The notes under the pieces were generated by a model, which was given only the letters and a program-made list of their open reading frames with translations, searched no databases and had not been told where the DNA came from. Of a stretch of 64,000 nt of DNA, positions 22,668-33,060 are shown in pieces (within the stretch, counting starts at the first letter, position 1; each line of letters begins with the position of its first letter). Source of the DNA: Hemerocallis citrina. Taxonomy: Eukaryota > Streptophyta > Magnoliopsida > Asparagales > Asphodelaceae. The stretch covers positions 204,007,455 to 204,071,454 of the forward strand of contig CM030366.1 in the NCBI GenBank assembly GCA_017893485.1, in the 5' to 3' direction. The position numbers and the translations under genes were made by a program.

Positions 22668-23278
22668 TGATATGGCTAAAAATAGGATTAAATCGGGACC
22701 GTTCACATCGGACGCGAATCTCAAAGCTCAGGGGTAAAACGGTAATTTCACCTACTAGCGGGTCCGAAGCGGGTACTGGGTCTCCTTCTCACAGATCCAA
22801 TAACCCGCGAACGGATCCACTCCAACTGGGTACGGGTCCCGACCCAAGACGAACCCAGATCAGCAAGAGGAAAATCAGGGTTACTGATTTGACCAAATCA
22901 ACAGGCCTGATTTGCTCTCACCGGGAATTAAGGGATTACATTCCTAATCTGATTACGAGGATTTTATGCCTTATCAGATCACAGGAATCACATTCCTAAT
23001 CTGATCCCAACGGCGACTATAAATACCCCCCACCAACCACTGTTACAGGTTAATCACTTTTTTACCTGCTTAAGCTCTTTCTTAATCTCTTCTGGTTACT
23101 GACAAGAGCGTTGGAGGGTGCGTCGCCGGGATCAAACCCGGTGTCTCGCACTTTCCTTGCAGGTATTCGGCGGGAGTCAGCGGCCCAACTCCGGCGAACA
23201 GGTTCGGATCTGCTATTCAGGTTTCTCGCGAATTCACAAATTTATCTGTTTACCCCCACACCGAAATCAGCGGTAACA
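22668..23278 (+). repeat. 5' LTR of the gag-only Tat element
   Basis: 611 bp, TGATATGGC...GGTAACA. A TATAAATA box lies at about 23019-23026, followed by a short leader and a CT-rich stretch. Nearly identical to 29996-30606. Confidence 0.92.
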
Positions 23279-23281
23279 GAT

Positions 23282-23297
23282 TGGCGCCGTCTGTGGG
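23282..23297 (+). promoter_or_regulatory. Primer binding site
   Basis: TGGCGCCGTCTGTGGG starts three bases after the 5' LTR. Its first nine bases fit the 3' end of plant tRNA-Asp, the usual primer of Tat/Athila elements; the rest does not fit perfectly. The same site with one mismatch is in the element at 37288-52473. Confidence 0.7.
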
Positions 23298-23351
23298 AAG
23301 ACCATACGAATAGCCTCCGCCTCTTCCTCGTCGATCAGCTCTTCTCCAGCC

Positions 23352-25067
23352 ATGCCTCCCAGAAAGGTCAGATCTAGGGGGTCCAACCGTGGACCCAACC
23401 CCGCTGATCAGCAAGAGGTAGTCCCCATCCAACCCGCTCCGCAGCAGGGACAACCCCCGCTTCAAGTGGAGGACCCTCTTCAAGACCAGCCTCCTCTTCA
23501 GAACCAGCAACCCCCCAGGGCTCCCACCGGTCCGCAGAACGCCGGTGCGGGGGGCTCTCGTATGAAGCAACCGCTCAATCAGGACCGCGTCTCCATACAC
23601 AACACCTCTACGGATTCCATGGCCTCTCACAATCCCCAAAATCAGAAGAAGGAAGAGGACCTACGCCACCGTCTGGACGAGAAGCGGGCCCGAGAGGGAG
23701 CCTCCCGCCAACAACGTCCGGGTGAGCGGTCCCCTCACCACCGAGATTATAGAAGGTCTCCTGTCCGAAGGGGAAGAAGAGAGTCACCCGGGCATCACAG
23801 GAGGAGGCGCCACTCTCCTGCCGGTCGGCATCAGCCGAGGAACAATGAGGCGCCCATCACTCGCGCCGAGTTCCTGCAGTTTCAAGCAACGATGTTGCAG
23901 GCTCTTAACCTCCGACCCAACAACAATGAGGCCTCTCCTCCGCCAGCTCCTAACCGCCGGCAGCATGAACTTAGCCCTCGCCGCTCTCGGGACGACCATC
24001 GTCGTAGCCCCGGCTCTCCCTCCTACGAAGACGAGTCCAGAGACTCGTTCGACTACCGCGGGAGGGACGATGCCCTATACCGCCGTCTCCATGAGGTGGA
24101 GAGGCGAATCGGTCGGATGGACGAAGGGGAGGGGTCGAACAGCAGAACCATCCGTCCGAGCAGACCCCCTTTCTCCCGAACCATCATGGAGGCTCCCATC
24201 CCGAGGGGATTCGAACCCCCGAAGTTCGAAACTTACTCGGGGGAGTCGGACCCCGTGGACCACATCGAAAGCTTCAAGACCCTCATGCTCATCCACCAGG
24301 CTTCGGACGCCTTACTTTGCAAGACCTTCCCAGCCACCCTGAGGAGGTCGGCTAGGGAATGGTACTCCCGCCTTGCTCCCTCTTCCATCTTCTCCTTCGA
24401 GCAATTCGAGAGCCTCTTCATCACTCACTTCATGAGTAGTAGACACACAGAGAAGACCAGCCTCTCATTACTCCAGCTCCGCCAGGAGAAGGGAGAGAAG
24501 TTGAGAGACTATGTGAAGAGGTTCACTGCGGAGGTCAGGTCCATAGCCTCCCTCGACCAATCCGTTGCAACAGCCGCCTTCCAATCCAACGTCTTCAATT
24601 CCAGGCTCCGCTCCTCTCTTGCTAAGAAGCCTCCACGGAACTTTGCCGACCTCCTTCTCAGGTGTGACAAGTACATTCGTGCTGAAGAGGCCGCCTACCT
24701 TCCAAGCTTCGGAGGGTCCACCTCAGGGACGAAACGAAAGCTGACCGAAGAAGAAGAGGCTAGGAAGCTTCAGAAGGAGGGCAATGGCCAGCATCGCCCG
24801 ACTCCTCGGATTGAGAAGTTCACCCCCCTTGTTGCCAATATATCAGAAGTTCTTATGGAGGTGGACAAGGAAGGGCTCCTCCGCGCTCCCCCGAGAATGA
24901 ATACACCTGGCAAGAAGAGGGACAAGCATAAGTGGTGCCGCTTTCACAGGGACCACGGCCACGACACGGAAGATTGTCGGGCTCTGAAGGAGGAGATCGA
25001 AGAACTCATACAGCGGGGGCACCTGACCAAGTTCGTCCAGAAAGAAGGGGCCGAGCTTCCCCCCTGA
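23352..25067 (+). CDS. Tat-type retrotransposon Gag polyprotein
   Basis: 571-aa Gag, the only protein of this element. It would form the virus-like particle that packages the RNA. Residues 1-270 are disordered and rich in R, P, S and Q. A Retrotrans_gag domain follows, with FETYSGESDPVDHIESFKTL, FPATLRRSAREWYSRLAPSS and REKTSLSLLQLRQEK-like blocks. Near the end is the histidine/cysteine knuckle WCRFHRDHGHDTEDCRAL. The reading frame is uninterrupted, and the ATG at 23352 lies about 70 nt after the LTR. Large stretches match the Gag of the element at 37288-52473 residue for residue. There is no protease: the frame stops just after LTKFVQ, at the point where the other element runs on through a linker into its protease. 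Confidence 0.9.
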   Translation: MPPRKVRSRGSNRGPNPADQQEVVPIQPAPQQGQPPLQVEDPLQDQPPLQNQQPPRAPTGPQNAGAGGSRMKQPLNQDRVSIHNTSTDSMASHNPQNQKKEEDLRHRLDEKRAREGASRQQRPGERSPHHRDYRRSPVRRGRRESPGHHRRRRHSPAGRHQPRNNEAPITRAEFLQFQATMLQALNLRPNNNEASPPPAPNRRQHELSPRRSRDDHRRSPGSPSYEDESRDSFDYRGRDDALYRRLHEVERRIGRMDEGEGSNSRTIRPSRPPFSRTIMEAPIPRGFEPPKFETYSGESDPVDHIESFKTLMLIHQASDALLCKTFPATLRRSAREWYSRLAPSSIFSFEQFESLFITHFMSSRHTEKTSLSLLQLRQEKGEKLRDYVKRFTAEVRSIASLDQSVATAAFQSNVFNSRLRSSLAKKPPRNFADLLLRCDKYIRAEEAAYLPSFGGSTSGTKRKLTEEEEARKLQKEGNGQHRPTPRIEKFTPLVANISEVLMEVDKEGLLRAPPRMNTPGKKRDKHKWCRFHRDHGHDTEDCRALKEEIEELIQRGHLTKFVQKEGAELPP

Positions 25068-25440
25068 GGAGCCGACGAACGAACTGAAGGGCCCGCCGAG
25101 CTTTACGACTCAGAACCTCCCGGCTCTTCCCAAGAGGTCTTCACCTTATTGTAGAAGTAGGACCCTGATTTTCAATAAGGCCGATGCTTGTAATCCGGCC
25201 GATAGCATGTAATAAGGGCTCGCCATATTGAAGCAGCCACTTAGTTTATTTCAATAAAACTTTATGTTTTCTCATTTGAAATTATTGCTCTTGCTTCATC
25301 TCTACCTCTCCGAGTCATGACTCGCTGAAAGGCGAGTTCGGAGTCCAGCTTCTTCTACATGGCTGCTCCCGCGACTTACCGAGCTCTCCACTCCGCACAC
25401 CTCAGAGCGGACCCCTTATCAACGAGTTCGGAGCTACAGC
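25068..25440 (+). terminator. gag 3' region with polyadenylation signal
   Basis: Non-coding stretch after gag. CAATAAAACTTTATG at about 25251-25265 looks like a plant poly(A) signal, so gag could be expressed from a short transcript. An equivalent signal lies just after pol in the sister element (about 45976-45983, minus strand). Confidence 0.4.
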
Positions 25441-25775
25441 TCTCTCCAAGAGTTGCTCCTCAAACTCATCTCACAAACGGCTCTCTTCCAGAGCCGAGCT
25501 CTTCCCTCTGTTCGTCACCGAAGCGGACCCCTTATCAACGAGTTCGGAGCTACAGCTCTCTCCAAGAGTTGCTCCTCAAACTCATCTCACAAACGGCTCT
25601 CTTCCAGAGCCGAGCTCTTCCCTCTGTTCGTCACCGAAGCGGACCTCTTCTCAACGAGTTCGGAGCTCAAAACTCTCTCCAAGAGTTGCTCCTCAGACTC
25701 ATCTCACAAATGGCTCTCTTCCAGAGCCGAGCTCTTCCCTCCGCTCGCCGCCGAAGCGGATCTCTTCACAACGAG
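25441..25775 (+). repeat. Tandem repeat, about 116-bp unit
   Basis: Three consecutive units starting TCCAAGAGTTGCTCCTCA at 25445, 25561 and 25678. Each contains CTCTTCCAGAGCCGAGCTCT and CCGAAGCGGA. Related, more diverged units resume at 26235-26850. The long ORFs across them are by-products of the repeats. Confidence 0.85.
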
Positions 25776-26216
25776 TTCGGAGTCCAACACTTGGCTCGAT
25801 TCTGCTTCAAATAACTTGCTCTTCAGCAGGTTAGAAGTGGTTCGCCATTCGGAATTGCTCCCACAACCGTTGACTACCTCTACCGATGGTTCGGAGTCCA
25901 ACACTTGGCTCGATTCTGCTTCAAATAACTTGCTCTTCAGCAGGTTAGAAGTGGTTCGCCATTCGGAATTGCTCCCACAACCGTTGACTACCTCTACCGA
26001 TGGTTCGGAGTCCAACACTTGGCTCGATTCTGCTTCAAATAACCTGCTCTTCAGCGGGTTAGAAGTGGTTCGCCATTCGGAATTGCTCCCACAACCGTTG
26101 AACACCTCTACCGATGGTTCGGAGTCCAACACTTGGCTCGATTCTGCTTCAAATAACCTGCTCTTCAGCGGGTTAGAAGTGGTTCGCCATTCGGAATTGC
26201 TCCCACAACCGTTGAT
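25776..26216 (+). repeat. Tandem repeat, 114-bp unit (4 copies)
   Basis: Units start TTCGGAGTCCAACACTTGGC at 25776, 25890, 26004 and 26118, exactly 114 bp apart and nearly identical. The reverse complement is recognisably related to the 110-bp array at 45251-45925 in the sister element. Confidence 0.92.
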
Positions 26217-28140
26217 TCTCTCACATAAGCAGCGAGTTCGGAGCTACAGCTCTCCCCTAGAGTTGCTCCTCACACTCGTCTCACAAACGGCCCTCTTCCA
26301 GAGCAGAGCTCTTCCCTCCGCTCGCCCCCGAAGCGGACCTCTTCTCAGCAAGTTTGGAGCATAACTCTCTCCTAGAGTTCCTCCTTACACTTGTCTCACA
26401 AATGGCTCTCTTCCAGAGCCGAGCTCTTCCCATCCGAGCAGGAATCCGAGCTCTTCCCATCCGAGCTCTTCCCATCCGAGCGAGGATCCGAGCTCTTCCC
26501 TCCGCTCGTCCCCGAAGCGGACCTCTTCTCAGCAAGTTTGGAGCACAACTCTCTCCTAGAGTTCCTCCATACACTTATCTCACAAATAGCCCTCTTCCAG
26601 AGCAGAGCTATTCCCTCCGCTCGCCCCCGAAGCGGACCTCTTCTCACCGAGTTTGGAGCTCAACTCTCTCATAGGGTCCCTCCTCACACTCGTCTCACAA
26701 ATAACTCTCTTCCAGAGCAGAGCTCTTCCCTCCGCTCGCCCCCGAAGCGGACCTCTTCTCACCGAGTTTGGAGCTCAACTCTCTCATAGGGTCCCTCCTC
26801 ACACTCGTCTCACAAATAGCTCTCTTCCAGAGCCGAGCTCTTCCCATCCGAGCTCTTCCCATCCGAGCCCCAACATCAAAGAGCCCGGTCGGCTGCCGAG
26901 CAAGTGCCTTCCCGATCTGGTAAACGGAGAAAACACACTTTCTCCTCAACATTCGTGTAAGATCTCGATCAGACGGCCCAGATCTTGCCAGCGACGCTAA
27001 ACGACAAGATAACGTTTTCTTGGGAACTGAGCCGTCTCGAGATTCGTGCCATCATCCAACGGCCCAGATCTTGCCAGCGTCGCTAAACGACAAGATAGTG
27101 TTTTCTTGGAAACTGTGCCCGCCTCGAGATCCGCGCTGAGATCCAGCGGCTCAGATCGCTCCACGTCGCTCAGTATTCCTAGCCGAGCGACTAGCGATCC
27201 GACCCACTCGCGCCTCTTCTTCGCCCCAAGGGTCTTCCTAGCCCAAGGGTCTTCCAAGCACAGGGGTCTTCCTGGAACACCTTACAAGGGTCTTCCTAGC
27301 CCAAGGGTCTTCCAAGCACAAGGTCTTCCTAACACATCTTCTCCGCCCCTAGGAGTGGAGCTCCTCTTCCAAAATCCCCAAGACCAAAGTACTTATCAAC
27401 TTCATGAAGACAAGCATCTTGCGGGGCTATTTTGACCATGAAGGAGGGTGAGTCTTCATCCCACTCCTAAAGAGAAGTTGTAGATCTTCGAACTAGCTTC
27501 GAAACGAGGGGTCGCACGCCCCGATCGGACCTCCATAGCACCGGGAAAGTGGATCTCAATGCAGCTGCGCCGAATAGCTCGGAAATCCGAACCGAGCTCT
27601 TCCAATCCGAACCGAGCTCTTCCCATCCGAGCTCTTCCCATCCGAGCAAAGGATCCGAGCTCTTCACATCCGAGCCCCAACATCAAAGAGCCCGGTCGGA
27701 TGCCGAGCAAGTGCCTTCCCGATCTGGTAAACGGAGAAAACACACTTTCTCCTCAACATTCGTGTAAGATCTCGATCAGACGGCCCAGATCTTGCCAGCT
27801 GCACTAAACGACAAGATCGTGTTTTCTTGGGAATTGGGCCCGTCTCGAGATTCGTGCCACCATTCAACCATCCAGATCGAGCCATGTAGCTCGGATCTAC
27901 CATCCGAACTACTGCCGTACCGAGCTGCAAAATGGCCAAAAATTCGCCTCAAAATCGGTGCTCGGATTGGCCGAACAAGACGCCAAAAAAAAAAAAAAAA
28001 AAAACGGTGCTCGGATTCGGACCCGTTAGGGTCCTCAGACCCGAACCCGCTACTGCCACGTCATCTCCTTCTTCACCCATCTTGGCGCCAAAACAGAAAC
28101 AAAGCAAAAACCAAATAAAACGACATTTCGTCACCTTCAT
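26217..28140 (+). repeat. Degenerate repeat region of the gag-only Tat element
   Basis: Contains more ~115-bp degenerate units (to about 26850), runs of CCGAGCTCTTCCCAT, duplicated segments (26870-27000 resembles 27676-27800), CTTCCTAGCCCAAGGGTCTTC repeats (27230-27330) and an A20 run near 27985. Several copies of a module around GACAAGATAGTGTTTTCTTGG recur. No gene is supported. Confidence 0.75.
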
Positions 28141-29095
28141 CTTCAAGCTCCGAACCCACCTTCGAGCTTCGCCACCTTCGCGCGAGCCCGACCTCGCCAG
28201 CACGAGCTCCGAACGCCGCCTTCATGAGCTCCGTCGTCCCCTTCTCGAGCTCCACCGTCCTCCACGAGCTCCATCACCATCAAACCGAGCTCCGCCACTC
28301 CTCCAAGGCTCCGAGCTCAGTCCCCTTCTTCGACAACCGCCATGGCCGAACGACGAGCTCCACAAGCTTCTCCTCGCCAAAATTCCAACACCGGCGAGCT
28401 CCGCCCTCGTCCACCTCGCCAAGCGTCACCATGACGCCGAGCTCCACGACGGCGAGCTTCCATCGACGAGCTCCGAGCTCCGAGCTCGCAGTTCGCATCC
28501 ACGGCATTGACGAGCTCCTCTCCCGCTCCGAGCTCCCTCTCCAATGCCGAGCTCAAAAGCTCCCAGCACATCTACACTGCAGACCTCCTCTATCGAGCTC
28601 AAGCTGAGGCTCCGAACACCGCCTCCGACGAAGTTCTCCTCGACCAAGCTCTCCCTAGCTTACCGAGCTCTCTCTCACTCCGAGCTCCGAGCTCCCTCGA
28701 GTGAGCTCTCATCGACGAACTCCTCCTTCGGCGAGCAAAGCTCCAACTCCTCGCCGAGCTCCATGGACGAGCTCAGCCCTGAACCGCGTCGACCTTCTTC
28801 TTCGGCTAGCACAGCTCCGAACTCGCCAACCTCCACTTCGTCGAAGCTCAAGAAGAGAACCCAACTCTTATCCGAGCTCTCGCCGTGCCAAGCTCCACCT
28901 CCCGTCGAGCACGCCTCGCCACCACCATGGCCGAGCTCACACTCCGGAGCTCCGAGTTCCGAGTACGCTCTTCGCCGAACCCATTGTTCCTGAGCTCTCT
29001 CTCACTCACTCCGAGCAGCACCACCGAGCTCGAACTCCGGAGCTCCACCTTCGAGCTCCAGACCCATCGCCAAGCTCCTTCGTCAGAGCTTACTT
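28141..29095 (+). repeat. GAGCTC-rich low-complexity tract
   Basis: About 29 GAGCTC hexamers by eye in under 1 kb, mostly as CGAGCTCC, in a CT-rich strand with irregular spacing. All frames give open S/P/E/L/R-rich peptides, so the ORFs here are not evidence of genes. It occupies the place of pol in the element. Confidence 0.85.
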
Positions 29096-29980
29096 CAATG
29101 TTGAGTCGAAGACGGAGGAGAAAAAGTGACGAGAGAGAGAGAGCAGGAGGCGGCGGGAGGGGACACTCGGAGAAGGAAACGAAGAAGAAGAGAAGAAGTA
29201 AACAGTGCAGAGAAAAAGGAAGGAAGAAATAATAATAATATTTATTTTATGCCACGTGGCGAGCCACGTGGCTTCACCTCATTGGGCGTTTCAGGGGTTC
29301 GGATCCGCCGAGCAAAATTGCCACACTAGCTCGGTCGGCTGCCGAGCAACCCCCTTTCCGATCTGGTAAATGGAGAAAAAAGCTAGCCGAGCAACTACAA
29401 CCGTTGGATCTTCCAGAAAATCGCGTAAAAGTTGATGAACGGCTTAGATCGCGCCACGTGTGCTAAACGACAAGATAGCGATTTTTCGAAATGCGCGCCG
29501 CCTCGCGATTCGCGCAGGAATCCGACGGCGCAGATCGCGCCACGTGTCCAGGTATATTTAATTAATTAATTTATTTATTTAATTGTATTTTTTATTTAAA
29601 AAATCCGAAAAAATATTTAAAAAATCGGAAAAAATTAAATAAAAATTCTAAAAATAATTATAAATTCAGAAAAATTATTTTAAATTCTGAAAAATATAAT
29701 TGTTTAATTAGAATAATTATTTAATATTTTCGATAATTAATTATTTAATTCGGAAAATGAATAAAAAATTCAAAAAAAATGAGAAAAAATTCAGAAAAAT
29801 CTGGAAAAATCACCAAAAATCCAGAAAATTCTGAGAATATTTTTGGGCATTTTACAAGCCCATAATAACACTGTTACACCCCGAGCAAGATTCCAAGCTC
29901 CCTTAAGAACACCGATAAAATCCCGTACGCCATTAGAACAGTTAAACTACTCCTCAAAGGCTGATTACACTCAGTCTTTA
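29096..29980 (+). other. Non-coding 3' region of the gag-only Tat element
   Basis: Holds a purine-rich stretch (29110-29230), further copies of the GACAAGATAGCG module (about 29330-29560), and an AT-rich block of AAAAAATCNGAAAAA repeats (29540-29850). No coding evidence. Confidence 0.6.
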
Positions 29981-29995
29981 GGAGTGGGGGGCTCG
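29981..29995 (+). promoter_or_regulatory. Polypurine tract
   Basis: GGAGTGGGGGGCTCG immediately before the 3' LTR. The identical sequence precedes the 3' LTR of the Tat element on the minus strand (37883-37897). Confidence 0.7.
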
Positions 29996-30606
29996 CGATA
30001 TGGCTAAAAATAGGATTAAATCGGGACCGTTCACATCGGACGCGAATCTCAAAGCTCAGGGGTAAAACGGTAATTTCACCTACTAGCGGGTCCGAAGCGG
30101 GTACTGGGTCTCCTTCTCACAGATCCAATAACCCGCGAACGGATCCACTCCAACTGGGTACGGGTCCCGACCCAAGACGAACCCAGATCAGTAAGAGGAA
30201 AATCAGGGTTACTGATTTGACCAAATCAACAGGCCTGATTTGCTCTCACCGGGAATTAAGGGATTACATTCCTAATCTGATTACGAGGATTTTATGCCTT
30301 ATCAGATCACAGGAATCACATTCCTAATCTGATCCCAACGGCGACTATAAATACCCCCCACCAACCACTGTTACAGGTTAATCACTTTTTTACCTGCTTA
30401 AGCTCTTTCTTAATCTCTTCTGGTTACTGACAAGAGCGTCGGAGGGTGCGTCGCCGGGATCAAACCCGGTGTCTCGCACTTTCCTTGCAGGTATTCGGCG
30501 GGAGTCAGCGGCCCAACTCCGGCGAACAGGTTCGGATCTGCTATTCAGGTTTCTCGCGAATTCACAAATTCATCTGTTTACCCCCACACCGAAATCAGCG
30601 GTAACA
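29996..30606 (+). repeat. 3' LTR of the gag-only Tat element
   Basis: 611 bp, begins CGATATGGC instead of TGATATGGC and ends GGTAACA. It is followed by the GCGAG target duplication and resumed transposase coding sequence. Confidence 0.92.
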
Positions 30607-31857
30607 GCGAGGAAATATTCAAGGGAGTGTTTTGGGCATTTGGTGCTTCAATAAAAGGGTTCAAGTCATGCAGACCTATTATAAGTGTTGATGGGACACA
30701 CTTGTATGAAAAATATAAAATTTGTTTGTTAATAGCCGTATCACCGGATGCGAATGATTCTCTTTCCATTTGCCTTTGCAATAGTTGACGGAGAGAGTGT
30801 TTATACATGGATATGGTTCATGAGCTGCATTCGTTTTTATGTCACCGATCGGTTTGGTTTATGTTTTATCTCTGATCATCACACATATATTTTGGCTGTC
30901 ATGGACTCGCAAAACGGAGCGTGAAACGAACCAAATGCATATCATCGTTGTTGTATGCGACATTTCTCTACAAATTTCTTTACCAAATTTGGTAGCAAAG
31001 CAATGAGGACCAAAGTAAAAATTATAGCATGTCAAAACCAACCCAAAAAATTCCTTAGCAAACTCGTGGAGCTGGAAACTGTCAATGTGGAAGCAGCAAA
31101 TTGGTTGAAAGAGAAATTAGTTGAGAAATGGGCACTTTCTGAAGATGGAGGTCGACGATATGGCTTAATGACTACGAACCTATTAGAAGTTTTCAACACG
31201 GTGTTGAAAGGTGTGCATAGTTTACCAGTAACTGCTATTGTGGATATGATCTTTTACCGTCTTAATTCTTACTTTGCTACACAGTGTCAGTTAGCCAACA
31301 AGCTCATTAGTGAAAGTAAATTTTTTGCACAAAGAGTATATAATTTGATATATATCCGACATGATAGAGCCAACATGCATGAAGTGATAATGTTTAGCCA
31401 TCAACCAGGAGTTTTTGCAGTCAAAATAGGTATACGAAGAGTAGGTGTGAATCAAAAGGGTGGTAACTTACACACCGTTAACTTGGGTAATAAAACATGC
31501 ACTTGTCAGAAATTTCAGCTGAATCATATACCATGTTCCCATGTGTTAGTTGCTTGCACATATCGTGCTATTGATTACAAGCCGTATGTTGATACATTCT
31601 ATTCAACTATTTTGTTAGCACATACATGAGCTCCTAATTTTCATCCTACACTAGATCCTGCATATACTGGAATCATACTCGTAGCTGATACGAGCCTTCG
31701 ACGTTCTAGGAAAAGGCGTCTGAAGAGTACGAGAGTTCGTAATGATATGGATGCAAGAGAAGAGTCGAGAACAACTACGGGTGTGACATGTTCCAAATGC
31801 AGTTTGAGAGATCACTATAGGCGCCGATGCCCCAAAAACTCAAGTCAAGCTTCATAA
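30607..31857 (+). pseudogene. MuDR-type MULE transposase, 3' part
   Basis: Continuation of the transposase split by the Tat element. It contains the catalytic-domain block CRPIISVDGTHLYEKYK (first catalytic Asp), then FAIVDGE-like and SDHHTYI blocks, and HRCCMRHFSTNF. A SWIM zinc finger CTCQKFQLNHIPCSH follows, then a C-terminal CSKCSLRDHYRRRCP knuckle, ending with TAA at 31855-31857. A frameshift near 30760 and an in-frame TGA near 30922 break it. The 31 kb part alone is open for 224 codons. Together with the 5' part it shows the MULE was once autonomous. Confidence 0.88.
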
Positions 31858-32033
31858 AGCCATCAATGAATGATTGTAACAGTGTATTGTGTTGAATATT
31901 TTGTAATGTTGAATATTTTGGATTGAAGTTTGTTTGTTGAATAAATTGAAGTGATTGAATGAATGTAGGGTTGATGTTATTTTGAATGAATGAATTTGAA
32001 GTATATTCGTGTTGAAAGTTTGATTTTGAATCT

Positions 32034-32530
32034 CATTAGAGGAGATGTGTTCAGTTCTATGTTTCTGGGGTTTGGTATTAGTCGGCGCGCTAACCCAGTT
32101 AGCGCGGGTTAGCGCGCCTGATAAAAAGGACCGCGCTAAATGTGTTAGCGTACCTAAGGACTTGAGATTTCAATGCTCTGGAAAAATTTATCAAGTGTAC
32201 AGTCGCTAACCCAGTTAGCGCGCCTGATAGACATCCCGCGCTAACTTGGTTAGTGACTGTACACTTGATAAATTTTCCAGAGCATTGAAGGGTCTGGAAA
32301 ATCACAAGTCCAAAGGCGCGCTAACCCAGTTAGCGCGATCATTTTTATCTGGTGTGCTAACTGGGTTAGCGATTGTACACTTGATAAATTTTTCACAGCA
32401 TTGAAATCATAAGTCCATAGGTGCGCTAACACAGTTAGCGCGGTCCTTTTTATCAAGCACGCTAACTGGGTTAGCACACCTACTGATACCAAAACCCAGA
32501 AACATAGAACTAAACACATTTCCTCTAATG
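32034..32530. repeat. 0.5-kb imperfect palindrome between the two MULE genes
   Basis: The left arm (32034 to about 32275) matches the reverse complement of the right arm (about 32300-32530). Shared blocks are TGTGTTCAGTTCTATGTTTC / TGTGTTTAGTTCTATGTTTC, CTAACCCAGTTAGCG, CCTGATAAAAAGGACCGCGC-like, and ATTTATCAAGTGTACA. Each arm carries nested GCGCGCTAACCCAGTTAGCGCG hairpins. It lies just beyond the 3' ends of the convergent transposase and PMD genes. Confidence 0.85.
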
Positions 32531-33060
32531 ATGTTCAAAACCAATCTTTCAACATCCACATTTCCCAGATAATTCACAACAACTTCTCTTCAACTTCAAC
32601 TCCAAACACTTCAAATAACATCAACCAAAAATTCACATAACTTCATTAACATCACCTCTAAAAAAATCATCATACTCACAAACACTTCAATAACTCATCA
32701 CACTTCAATAAAGGCAGACTCAACCATTTAACTCTAGACTTCATATAACTTTAACAAACATTTAACTTCAACTTCAACTTCGAATATTCATCTCCTTTAT
32801 ATACAGTCAAACAAAAAATAACATTCAACTTCAACTTCAAATACACAACCAAACAATCACACACATTCACAAACATCAACCAAACCCAACTACGACAAAT
32901 ATATAACTTCAATAACATCAACCAAAACCCAACTACAACAAAACAAGAACTTCAATAACAAGTACTATTACAACTTCAATAACAACAACTAGTGCAACTT
33001 CGAATAACAACTTCAACAAATTCAATACTACAGTCAAACATAACAAAACAAAAAATTTAC
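32531..33060. repeat. AACTTCAA-rich simple sequence
   Basis: Low-complexity stretch dominated by CTTCAACTTCAA and CATCAACCAA units. No gene. It separates the palindrome from the PMD gene end. Confidence 0.7.

Larger units (their letters stand above)
22668..30606 (+). mobile_element. Non-autonomous Tat-type Ty3/gypsy element with gag only (TR-GAG)
   Basis: 7,939 bp with 611-bp LTRs at both ends, flanked by the 5-bp duplication GCGAG (22663-22667, 30607-30611) inside the MULE transposase. PBS and PPT are in place. The only recognisable gene is gag (23352-25067). Where protease, RT, RNase H and integrase should lie there are tandem repeats and GAGCTC-rich sequence (25.3-29.1 kb). LTRs differ at about 4 positions of 611, including the first base (T/C), so insertion was recent. 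LTR termini, PBS, PPT and gag closely resemble those of the element at 37288-52473, a plausible source of enzymes in trans. Confidence 0.9.

Noticed and set aside
25359..29232. Many ORFs of 80-300 codons on both strands in the gag-only Tat element
   Set aside because: They are by-products of 114-116-bp tandem repeats and GAGCTC-rich low-complexity sequence. Composition is uniform and several frames are open at the same place.
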